Made by a program: the position numbers and the translations under genes. A DNA stretch of 64,000 nt from Lutraria lutraria (lineage: Eukaryota; Mollusca; Bivalvia; Venerida; Mactridae). Shown here one piece after another: positions 37,201 to 49,200 of the stretch. Location of the stretch: the NCBI GenBank assembly GCA_964023205.1, contig OZ026836.1:4533501-4597500 (forward strand), in the 5' to 3' direction. The notes beneath the pieces were generated by a model. The model made no database searches, had not been told where the DNA came from, and saw only the letters and a list, made by a program, of their open reading frames with translations. Each line of letters opens with the position of its first letter. Positions within the stretch are counted from its first letter, which is position 1.

Positions 37201-40200
37201 GTGTATTGACAATAGTAAGGACTCTATGTGTTTAGCTAGATCGATTGTGGTAGGACGGTGCAAAGTGGATGAAAATCAAACCCCGGAATGGAAAAAACGA
37301 TGGGGTCTTATACGTCAGTCTAAGAAAAATCTTCAAAAATACGAAGCTGAAGCATTATTAAAGCAAGTGGGTATTTCATCGGATCAGTCGTGTGGTATAG
37401 AAGAATACCAAAAACTACAGGACTATATCTATCCCAGCTATGTGATTAAAATCCATCCACAACATTATGGAAGTGAATTGTTATTCAAACCACCCGCTAT
37501 GACTGAAAAAAGTCGTGTGATTCATATCTTTCACCATGATAATCATTATGACTGTATTGTATCCATTACCGGATTTCTCGGGCGGAGTTATTATTGTGAA
37601 TGGTGTGATGTCAGTTATGATCACCGTGAAGGACACCAGTGTAGCCATATTTGTCAGTGTTATGCTCACACCCTGTGCCCAGCAGGACAATCTATAAGAT
37701 GTCCGGATTGCCGTCGCCTATTCCAGAGTCAGGCATGTTTTGACAATCATAAAACAAAAACGGGAAAACAACGTAAAACCATTTGTGAATCCGTATGGAA
37801 TTGTAAGAAATGTGGACAAAAGGTGATTGAAACGAAACGGAGTCACGTTTGCCCAGGGACAAAGAAATGTAGGTGTTGTAAAGCCATAGTAGGACCAGAT
37901 CATGACTGTTACATTCCAACGTATGAACCACCCAATAGAAAACAACCAGAAGTACCATTCATCTTTTTTGATTTTGAATGTCGTTTTGATTCTGGAGAAC
38001 ATATCCCTAATTTTTGTGTGGCTCAACGTGCTTGTGGTGACTGTATGTGTAAGTCAGTGAAAACTCCATGTGAGTATTGTGAAGAGGTGAATGAAGCCAG
38101 ACAAATGACATTCCGTGGTGAAAATACGTTACAACAATTCTGTACTTGGCTATTCCTCCCTACCCATCGAGGATCGACAGTGATAGCCCACAATGCTCAA
38201 GGCTATGACGCTCAGTTTATTCTTAGATATGTGGTTACTCAGGGGACGGCGAAACCCCAGTTGATTATGAATGGTAGTAAAATCATTCAATTGAGAGTGC
38301 ATGGAATACGCATGATTGACTCCCTCAGTTTCCTGAGTATGCCTCTCTCCTATTTTCCCAATACATTTGGACTGACCGAGTTAGCCAAAGGATGGTTTCC
38401 ATTCTATGCAAACACCTTGGCGTATCAAGATTATGTGGGACCTTATTTACCGCTACACTTTTACAAACCGGATAGTATGAAACCAGAGCGACGTGAAGAG
38501 TTTTTAACCTGGTACAATGAAAGAAAAGGTGACGTATTTGATTTTCAAAAGGAAATGGAGAAATACTGTCAATCGGATGTGGACATTTTAAGACGCGGGT
38601 GTGGAGAATTTCGTCAACAATTATTGGAAAGTGATCAAATAGATCCATTTACTGAAGCTACCACATTAGCTCAAGTGTGTAACAAAGCCTGGCGCAAAAA
38701 TTCCATGCCACCTCATAGTTTAGCCGTGATTTCGGATGCCGGGTATCCCAATAAAACCCGGTATTCCATGAAAGGCATACGTTGGCTACAAATGATGGCT
38801 GTCACCGAAGAGATACATATTCGACATGCCTTGAATAACAAAGGCGAAGTCAAAATTGGACCTTATTACGTGGATGGCTATTGTCAAGAGACCAACACCG
38901 TGTATGAATTCATGGGATGTTGGTACCATGGGTGCCCCACTTGTTTTCCTAACCGAAGTACCATCAATCCGTATACTTTGAGAAGCATGCAACAGGCCTA
39001 TCACGATACGTATAAACGACTGGAGTCTTTGAAAGAACAGGGGTACCCTGTTGTGGTCATGTGGGAATGTGAATTTGATCAGCGTTGTCAAAAGGATCCT
39101 ACCTATAAGACAAGAGTGGAACGATTCTATCATGGTCAAGAACCGATACAACCCAGGGAAGCTTTGTTCGGAGGTCGTACGAATGCCGTCCGACTGTATC
39201 ATGAAGTAGACAACGATCAAGAAATCAAATATGTGGATATTTGTTCTCTCTATCCGTATGTGAACAAGTACAGGGCTTATCCGATAGGTCATCCAGTGAT
39301 CATGAGTCAAGAACAAATTGATCAACAGCATATTGAGAAATACAAAGGACTGATTAAATGCCGTGTTCTACCCCCGCAAGATTTATGGATGCCTGTCTTA
39401 CCCATACACTGTAATAGTAAAATGGTGTTTACGCTATGCCGTACCTGTGCTGAGAAGGAGATGGATTATTGTACACATTCCCCGTATGAACGATTCTTGT
39501 ATGGCACATGGACTCATGTTGAATTGGCTAAAGCTATTGCTTTAGGCTATCAAGTATCAAAAGTGTATCATGTATGGCACTGGGATGAATGGAGTACGGA
39601 CGTCTATCGGCAATACATTGACAAATACTTGAAAATGAAACAAGAGGCTAGTGGATATCCTCCAGGGGTGGATACGGAAGAGGCTCAAGATAAATTTAAA
39701 CAAGATTATTTTGAAGCAGAAGGAATTCGTTTGCAACAGGTGGAGAAAAATCCAGGAAAACGAGCTTTTGCCAAAACCATGCTGAATTGTCTCTGGGGTA
39801 AAAATGCTCAAACTAACCTCTTGCCTAAAACAGAGTATGTTCATCGATTGGACCTGTTCTACGGAATACTGAACGATCCTAAAAAGTCTGTGAAATATGC
39901 AGAGTGTTTTGATCATGATGAATTCGTGTTAATGAATTACACTGATGAATCGGACAAAGCAGACCCTCATTCATCAGCCAATCCTGTGGTGGCTTCATTT
40001 GTGACGGCTTATGCTCGATTAGAACTGTACAAAGTGCTTGAACCTCTAGGAAAGAGAGTACTGTATTTTGACACAGACAGTTGTATGTACATTCATGACC
40101 CTGATGGCTATAATGTTCCTATTATCTCCAGTCGATTGGGAAAATGGACAGATGAGGTACCAAAGGGTCGTATTGTGAGATATGTCGCTTTAGGTCCAAA

Positions 40201-43200
40201 GAACTATGGCTATGAATACATTGAAAACGGTGAACTCCATCAAAAATGCAAAGTGAAAGGCATTACGTTAGACTACAATGCCACTCAACAAGTGAATTTC
40301 AATACGATGGTGGATTGTGTGAAAGACAGACATCATTATTCGACCGTAGTTGAATATGCTTCTCGGATTAAACGTCATAAGGACAGAACCGTGACCAGTG
40401 AGAAACAAGTCAAAACATTTCGTTCGGTGTATACCAAACGTATTGTGGTCGAGAATCATATGACTGTGCCTTATGGTTATCTACATGACTGACCTTGACC
40501 TTTTAGGTAATGACTAGAACAAGTCATCTAAAATTCATTATTCATAAAGACATGGATTGGATACCCTTACTACCGATAGAGCTGAGACTTAAAATTTATC
40601 GTTATGTCATATGGGCTAACGCTAAAACATGGAAGATGGAGTTAGTGCACACATGGGCTACTCATAATGCTATACATAGCTTACAACATACAAATCATCG
40701 ACGGATAGAGAGACTGTTGAAGGATGTAGGTGATCGCCAGGACTTGTCATTCAACCAAAAATTACCGATTCTACGAAAACTGAATGTGGTACAACAAAGC
40801 TTAGATCGTATGTTATCTACGACATGGGATTTTTTAATCCACGATGCTAATTTGAGCGACGTATCTGCCTTAGCTAACAATTTTCGTTCTACCCCCAATG
40901 TGATATGGTTCAGTATGGCTGAAGAGGACAATGGGAGATCTCACCCCGGATGGCGTCCGTATTCACAGTTTAAAATACGTGGTATCATGGTATTTAAGAG
41001 ACAGGTACCGTTCACTCATGTTATTCATATTCTACAGTATCGTGCCGTGTTCTATAAATTAAGGCATCGCTTAAGAGAAGTCAAAGACGAGATTGAAGCC
41101 GTTCATGCGAATCGACCTAGAATAGTGATTTGTTCAGGAAATATTCAATTATGGTTAAACCATCTAGACGATTTATAAGTTTATATTACATTTTGGATTT
41201 TGAGCTGTATACGGATACGTTATACAGTATTGTACAAGATGACCTTGTCAAGGTCAAGGACATTCGCGCGTGGATTCTGAACCCTCACACGTTTGAACTA
41301 TTTAGACAGATGATTCGTGATGCTATGATCAGTGCACACTTAGACTTGAAAGCTATCCATCGAGACGATTGGAATACTTATGTATGTAACGATAGAGTGA
41401 TTCACACGATTCAAGAATGGAACAGTTTGATATTATGAACCATACCCTGTTGAGAAAAGCATTGGTATTTGCTTATCGTATGAAGATACCTGAAGGTCAT
41501 CATTCTCTGGAATGGATTCGACAACAGTTGAGTACACCAGACATGTTTGAAGAAATGAAACATGGACTTCATGTGATGAATTCATTTTATAAACAATCAG
41601 TACCCATGGACTTGAGTGAAACGGATTGGTTCAAACAGGTGGTGAACAATGACTCTGTGTTAACATTTCTGAGTCAATCTGGACATTCAGAATGTGTGTT
41701 TGAATTTTCTGACAAACTGTTGTTACCCTTACATGACATGTGTTGTTCTTGTTGTGATTATTCTTGTACTCATACATAAACTTGTAAAGAACTCAATCAT
41801 GTTTTATCTGGTTATACAAATAAATAAAATGTTTTTCTTCCAATAGTGTTAGTTGTGATTTTCACGTCATGGAGTCCAGTTTACTTTTTAAGCATCCTTG
41901 CAATATGTTTATCGCAGGCCCTAGTGGCTCTGGTAAAACACAATTCGTAAAAAAGGTGTTGGAATACAAATCAGATTTGTTTCAAGTAGTACCTGAGCGT
42001 ATTGTATGGTGTTACAAAGAATGGCAAGTAGCCTATGCACAATTACAAGAACAAGAACCTAGTATTCGGTTCATACAGGGGATACCTGACGAGGATGAAG
42101 AGATAGTAGAGGATACATCCATTCCTCATTTAATTATATTTGATGACATGCTTGGTGATAAAGATGAAGAGAAAATCAAATTATGGTTTACACGAAAAGG
42201 TCACCATCGTAATGCTAGTGTGATCTACATTACACAAAACATGTTTCAACAATCGAAAGCCAGTCGTACCCTGAGTTTAAATGCACATTACATGATCTTA
42301 TTTCAAAACACAAGAGATAAAGGACAAATCAAAGTGTTGGCGAATCAAATTCAATTGCCACACTTGTTACCCGCTTATCAAGATGCTATCTCTACACCTC
42401 ATGGGTATTTAGTGATTGACTTTCACCCTCAAACACCAGACAGTTATCGGTTAAGAACAGATATTTTTCATCACTGGATCACTGGAGAAAAACGTGGGCC
42501 AGTTGTGTATATATAAACATCGTTTACTCATATAAGATCATTCAGTCATCATGTCAGCCACAGCCATAGCTCAATCGTTAGAACATTTGGGTCAGGAACG
42601 AGACCCTACTGTACGGGAGCAAATGCTACGGTCTGGATTAAAAGAAATGCTCAAGTGGTTCACCTTAGCAGCAAAGGTGATTTTAAAAAAGAAAATTGTG
42701 CTACCTAAACAAACACAAAACTTTATGCAAAAACATCAGCATGAATTAGAGCAGCTGGGAGATGATCAAGTGGACATGGATACTAAACGTCAACTCATAT
42801 TGAAACCAGGAGGAGGTGGATTTCTTGGTGGAGTCATGATACGAAGTTTACTCCGATGGAATGGTCAAAAGACGATTCGTAAATTTGGTCAGCAAGCAAG
42901 AAAAGCGCCTGCTAGAAAACCTAGAAAATCTCCAGCTAAAAGAAAATCGCCTGCTAGAAAACCTAGAAAAGCTCCAGCTAAAAAAGCTAGAAAATCGCCT
43001 GCCAAGATCAATGAACGTTTTATTACTCTCCGTCGTCGAAAGCAAACCACTTCAACACCCTCTATGGCTGTAACTCCAATCAGTAAGTTACAATGGTCTC
43101 CTATCAGTCCTGTGAGTAGTTTGAACTTTAGCTCATCTAGAAGCTTAAGAAATTCTTCTAGAAGTGGATCAAACAGTTTATCTAAAAGTTCATCTAGAAG

Positions 43201-46200
43201 TTTATCTAGAAGTGGACCAAGTAGTTCATCTAGAAGTTCAAGAAGTTTATCAAGAAGTGGACCAAGCAGTTCTTCAAGAAGTGGACCAAGAAGTTTATCT
43301 AGAAGTGGACCAAGCAGTTCATCAAGAAATTCATCTAGAAGTTATTCAAGCAGTGGGCCAAGCAGTTTATCTAGAAGTGGACCAAGCAGCTTCAGTTCGC
43401 CAAGTAGTTATTCAACCAGTGGGCCAAGCAGTTATTCAACCAGTGGGTCAAGTAGTTTTAGCACACCTAGGAGTTCATCCAGCAGATCATCTAGTAGATC
43501 ATCTCCCAGTTCAAGAAGTTCACCAGACACTCCATTGTGTCGTTTTTCACCCCTATCCTTATCTACCTTATCAAGACAGGCTGTCTTGAAACCCCTTTTG
43601 AGACATCGTATTCACCTGATGAGACAGGGCCCTATGAATCCAGCTTCAAGACAAGCCTTTGATGCTTTAGTATAAAAGCTGTAAAGAAGTAAAAACAGGT
43701 ATTATTTGACATAATGGCACCAAAGCGACCACTCCTGCATAAATACGGACATCTGGTTTTGGGTTTAACTCAAGCCCCAGATGGGTTAAGAAGAAAGATG
43801 ATACATGGAGCATCTAAAGAAATGATTCAATGTGTGTCAGAATGCTGTCAGAATGTTTTAAAAGGCAATGTTGCCTTATCTCCCTCTCAAAAGCAAAGGT
43901 TGAAGTCCAAGCGTCAACATCTCCGCACTTTAGCAGATAAAAGAGTATCCATTCAAAAAAAGAAACGTGTGTTGAATCAAAAAGGAGGATTATTTCCATT
44001 ACTGGCTCTTGCTCCAATCATTGCTAAAGCTGTTGCTGCAGGAGCACTCAGTGGAGGTGTTGCCACACTGGTGAAAAAGCTATGAAGAAAATGGCTATCG
44101 TCCCGTTCAAAATGCTAGAAGAGATGAATCGATGGAAAACAGAACAACGACCACGTTTACCTCCTCCCCCGCAAGTCAGTCAAACATCCGATTTACAGAA
44201 ACAAATGGGAGACGTATTACAAAATGAATCGTTGTCTGAATCAGAAAAAGCACAACACTATGGGCAAGTCTTGCAAAAGTTTCAACTGTCTCATCAAAAA
44301 GCACGTGAACCGGCTACTCTGGCTGCACCAGTTGCACCGGCTGCACCGGTTGTTCCAGCTGCTCAAGGTGCACAAGCGGCTCCTGCTACATTGACGGATC
44401 GGATTCTTGAAAGTGTTCCTACTACTATGCGTCGAAAAACTCAGCTTTTATTACACTTTCTACAAAATCATCCCCACATGTCATGGAATGATCAAGGGAT
44501 GTTGGAATACCATGGAAAACCAATACAAGGATCCAACATTATTGATTTGGTCAATGATGTCATACGTCATAGAAAAGGGTCGGAGCCTAGAGGATGGGAA
44601 CAGTTTTCTAGTGGACTAAGAGATGTCAATGTACCACAAGAAGCGATAGGAAATAAACGGAGATGGTCATGGATGCAAAAAGCAGACGATTCGGAGGAAG
44701 ATGATGAATTCTTTGATAGTTTTGTTGAGCCTCCTTCACCTATAAGTAAACCTGCCAAACAGATGAAAGCAGAACCTATAAGTAAACCTGTCAAACAGAT
44801 GAAAGCAGAACCTAAGTGGGAAGCCTACTAGACAACATGAACAAAAAGGTAGACAGTCTGTTACATCAGATTTATTATGATCCCCATCATCCGGCTGGTT
44901 TTGGTGGGGTAGAACGTCTTACTACAGCAGCTCGAACTCAACTGAAATCCATTACACCAAGTCAAGTGCGATCCTGGTTGAAGGGACAAAAGACCTATAC
45001 CCTGCACAAACCTATCCGTAGGGTATTCTCGAGACGGAAAACGATTGTGGGTGGTATTGATCATCAATGGCAAGCTGATTTGGCAGACATGCAATCCTTG
45101 GCTCAGTACAACACCCCTTATCGATATTTGTTGTGTGTCATTGACGTGTTTTCAAAATATGCTTGGGTCGTTCCCCTCAAGGATAAAACGGGGCTCACAT
45201 TGGTGGAAGCGTTTCGCTCTATTCTTAAAACGAGACAACCTAAAGCGTTGCAAACCGATAAAGGAACAGAATTCAAGAATCAAAGGTTTCAACAGTTTTT
45301 AGACAAAGTAGGGATTCATTATTTTACGACTGAAAACCCAGAAACGAAGGCTAGTATAGTGGAACGTTTTCAACGGACCTTAAAATCACGCATGTGGAAA
45401 TACTTTACGCATCATAAAACACGAAGGTATATTCAGGTATTGCCTGATCTCGTGCATGCCTATAATCATCGTGTTCATCGTAGTATACAAATGGCACCCG
45501 TATCCGTAAATGAGAATAACGAATCTCAAGTGGCCTTGACCTTGTATGGAAAATCAAGAAAGAAAGCGTCGACGACCCTTCATGTGGGAGATATTGTTCG
45601 TATCAATAAAACAAAACGTACATTTGATAAAGGTTATCTACCCAACTGGACCACTGAACTGTTTAAAGTGATCCAAGTCAAAAAGACCTCTCCTGCTACT
45701 GTGAAATTGACTGATTTAGACGGAGAACCCATACTGGGTTCGTTTTATTTCTCTGAAGTACAGGTTATAAAAGATGATGCTATCTATGAAATTGAATCAG
45801 TGCTCGCCCATCGCCAGAGTAAGGTAGACGGAAGACGAGAAATTAAAGTGCATTGGAAAGGCTATCCTTCGAAATTTGACAGTTGGATTCCCGAATCCCA
45901 TCTCGTTTGAAGTTTGTTAATAAATACATCATGTCTCAAGCTGATACGGCCAGTGTGGTAGTGACTGCCTCAGAGCAAGCCAAATTGTGTGAACCCAAAA
46001 ATAAGGTCACTTTTTTTGCACAAATTGTAGTGGTATTTATTATTATTACCGTATCGCTATTTAATTTGTGTTTTCAACGACCCGATCGAGAATTGTGGCT
46101 TCTGCTTTTAAGTAGTTCTCTAGGTTATATTCTACCGAATCCCTCCTTGAAATTCAATAAACCTAAATCAACATGAGTTCGTTTTACATAACACTCATGA

Positions 46201-49200
46201 GTGATAGCTCTATGGATTTATTCCCAGACAATACGCAATGTTGTTTTCGTACCAAACTGACAAAACCCATCCATCTCAATAAACAAGACTGGGAAATTGC
46301 CTTAGTGGAAATGATTGTTCCTAGTCAGGTCATTAATGTCACTGAAGAAGAGCGACATTTCTGCATTGTCACACACGATCCTGTCCTGGGTAAGGCCTTT
46401 GAATCCTTAATTTCCTATTGCACTCTCCCCAATAAAGAAGAAAAAGGTGTACGACTTTGTATTCCTGTAGGAACTTATGTCACACCCCAACATTTGATCG
46501 AGACGATTGACTTTACCGTAAAAGATAATCTGGGTAAAATATTTAGACAGAAAGGCCTTCGATTTACCATGGGTTTTTCAGGACAAAGTAAACGCGCAAA
46601 ACTGGACAGTTCGGATCAACTAGGCATTCAGTTTCATCCTCACATGTTTATTAAACTGGGTGGAGCCCCTGATAGTTCTCCTACCATCTTTTTAAAAGAC
46701 ACTCCAGATCCGTTTCCTCATGGCGTAGATATTAACATGGGTCATAATCATTTGTTTGTTTATTCTGACCTCGCGGCTTATACCTATTTGGGAAACATAG
46801 AAGCCCCCATCTTACGTGTAGCTCCATTTGATCCGAGAACGAAAGCAGGAACTAACCCCCATATTCATTTCGAGTTCTTGAATTTACACTATGTACCACT
46901 GGCTAAAGCCGACTTTGACACCATCACTATCCATATAAGGGGTGACACTGGCCAGTCTATTCAGTTTATTCATGGGAAGTCTATGGTGAAACTACACCTA
47001 CGTCAAAGACAATGATACCTACTTACCAAGGTCAACCTCGACAATATGGACACGGACTTGGATCCATGTTTAAGAAAGCCATGAAAAGAATTATACCTTT
47101 ACTGTATCCATTTGTGAAATCTGGAGTTCGCACCTTGAAAAAAGAAGGACTCCAGCAAGGAAAAGCCGCTATCAAAGATATCTTGACAGGATCAAACGCT
47201 AAACAAGTAATACGAAAACGTGGAGCCTCTGTATTAAAAGATGTGGGTGAATCCTTGCTACATGCCGTGGCCAGCCCTAAAAGACGTATAAAGAGCAAAC
47301 CAGTCAAGAAAAGACCTCATTCGAAACTTCATCATCGCCGAGTTAAGCAGGCCAGACCTCTTGATATTTTCGATTAATCATGATGCAACACGGTTCCTGT
47401 GAATGTAGTAAGACAGAGTTGGATGTGTCTGTTGTGCCACCTACCATGACAGCCATGCAAGAAGGTCAATGGACTGAGCATTATCCCATTTCTGCTCTGG
47501 ACAATAATGCTCCGATTGAATTTGTGATTCCTGCACAGACAGAAAAATGGACAGATCTGAATCAATCTTACCTGTACCTAAAACTAAAAATTATACAGGC
47601 AGATGGTACAGACCTAGCGGCCGACAGTGAAATTGCTACCGTCAACAATTTCTTTCACAGTATGTTCTCAAGCATTGATGTGTACCTGAATAATAAACTG
47701 ATCACCAGCAATGCGGACACGTATGCCTATCGGGCATACATAGAAAATTTACTCTCCTTCACCTCAAGCTGTAAAGACACTCAACTTCAGGCGCTAGAGT
47801 TATGGGGTGAAGACACCCCTGGTCATATGAACACCCACGCACATGACGGGGGTAACCTGGGCTATATTGAGAGACGTGCTCGTGTCCTTCAAAGTCGTGT
47901 GGTGGAACTATGTGGACGACTTCATTTGGATCTGATGATGCAAGATAAATATTTACCCAATGGTATGGAAATACGCTTAAGACTAAACAAAGCGTCACCT
48001 CAATTCTGTCTCATGGGTGCCGCACCGGCTAAAATCAAGTTTCTAGAAGCAGGATTTAATGTAAGAACAGTAGATTTACTGCCAGTGGTAGCCAATCAAC
48101 TCAATCAACAGATTGCTCAACATAACATGAAAATCCCCATCCGACGAACTGAAGTAAAAACATTTACGATTCCTAACGGTCAACGATCCAAGATTGAAGA
48201 TCATTTATTTCAAGGTCAATTGCCAAAACGTCTTATCATCGGTATGGTAAGAAATGGAGACATGAATGGAGACATGGCTACCAACCCCTTTGATTTCCGT
48301 CATTTTACACTGAATCATCTAGAAGTCAGCATTGACGGAAAAAGTATTCATAACAAAGCGTTTCAACCCAATTTTGAAACGGGAGAAGTTCTAAGATCCT
48401 ACATGTCACTCTATCAAGCGACAGGAGCTCTTGGTCTCAATCGTTCATTTGGATTGAGCATGAATGATTATCGGAACGGATACACACTCTGGGGGTTGGA
48501 CTTGACAGCAGATCAAGGTTGCGAGGAAGGTCAACTCCATCCTATAAAAACGGGCAATCTGAGATTGGAATTTCACTTTGGAACAGCACTTGCACAAGCC
48601 ATCAACGTGATTGTATTTGCGGAATACGACAATCAAATTGAAATCAATCAATTCAGAGAAGTGCTTCTAGATTATTAAGATGGAAGACATGGATATTGAA
48701 CACCTGGAAAAAGGACAAGATTACGAAATGAAGTTATTGGCGTATCCTTGTTGTACAAGTTCAAGGACGGACTTTTTACAAGAGTGCTTGAATCATCACG
48801 TCACAGAAGCACTCCAATCTTTAATTTATAATCAAGTGCATAAAGACTGTTATGGTTGTCGAGTGAATCATCCTAGTCAAGTACAACATGTACTCTGCTT
48901 ATACACGAATACGGAAGAGTGGACAGAACTTTACATTCAAAAAGCGATTCAACGTTTGGACGTGTTCAAGGTCATGGAAAAGTGGTATCCTGAATTAGTG
49001 ACCTTGACCGATAGTGAAAAAGGAGACGCGTGTCGATTATGGATTCAATTTAAAGAAGAACTCACTCAGAATCAGTTCATAGATCAATGGATCAGTGTTT
49101 GGGCTGAACGTGTCAACAGAAATTAGCATTATGGAGACGAATGAACTACAATACCTATTAGATCATTCACCGTTATTAAAACCACTACATGCTCGTGTTT

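Noticed and set aside
38786..39331. 181-codon frame antisense to polymerase B, and other antisense frames at 37.5-39.9 kb
   Set aside because: They are shadows of a well-supported polymerase frame and lack promoters or recognisable domains.
43164..43589. 141-codon Val/Gln/Glu-rich frame overlapping the Ser/Arg gene
   Set aside because: It is the alternate-frame reading of the same repeats; the Ser/Arg frame is continuous with a conserved N-terminus.
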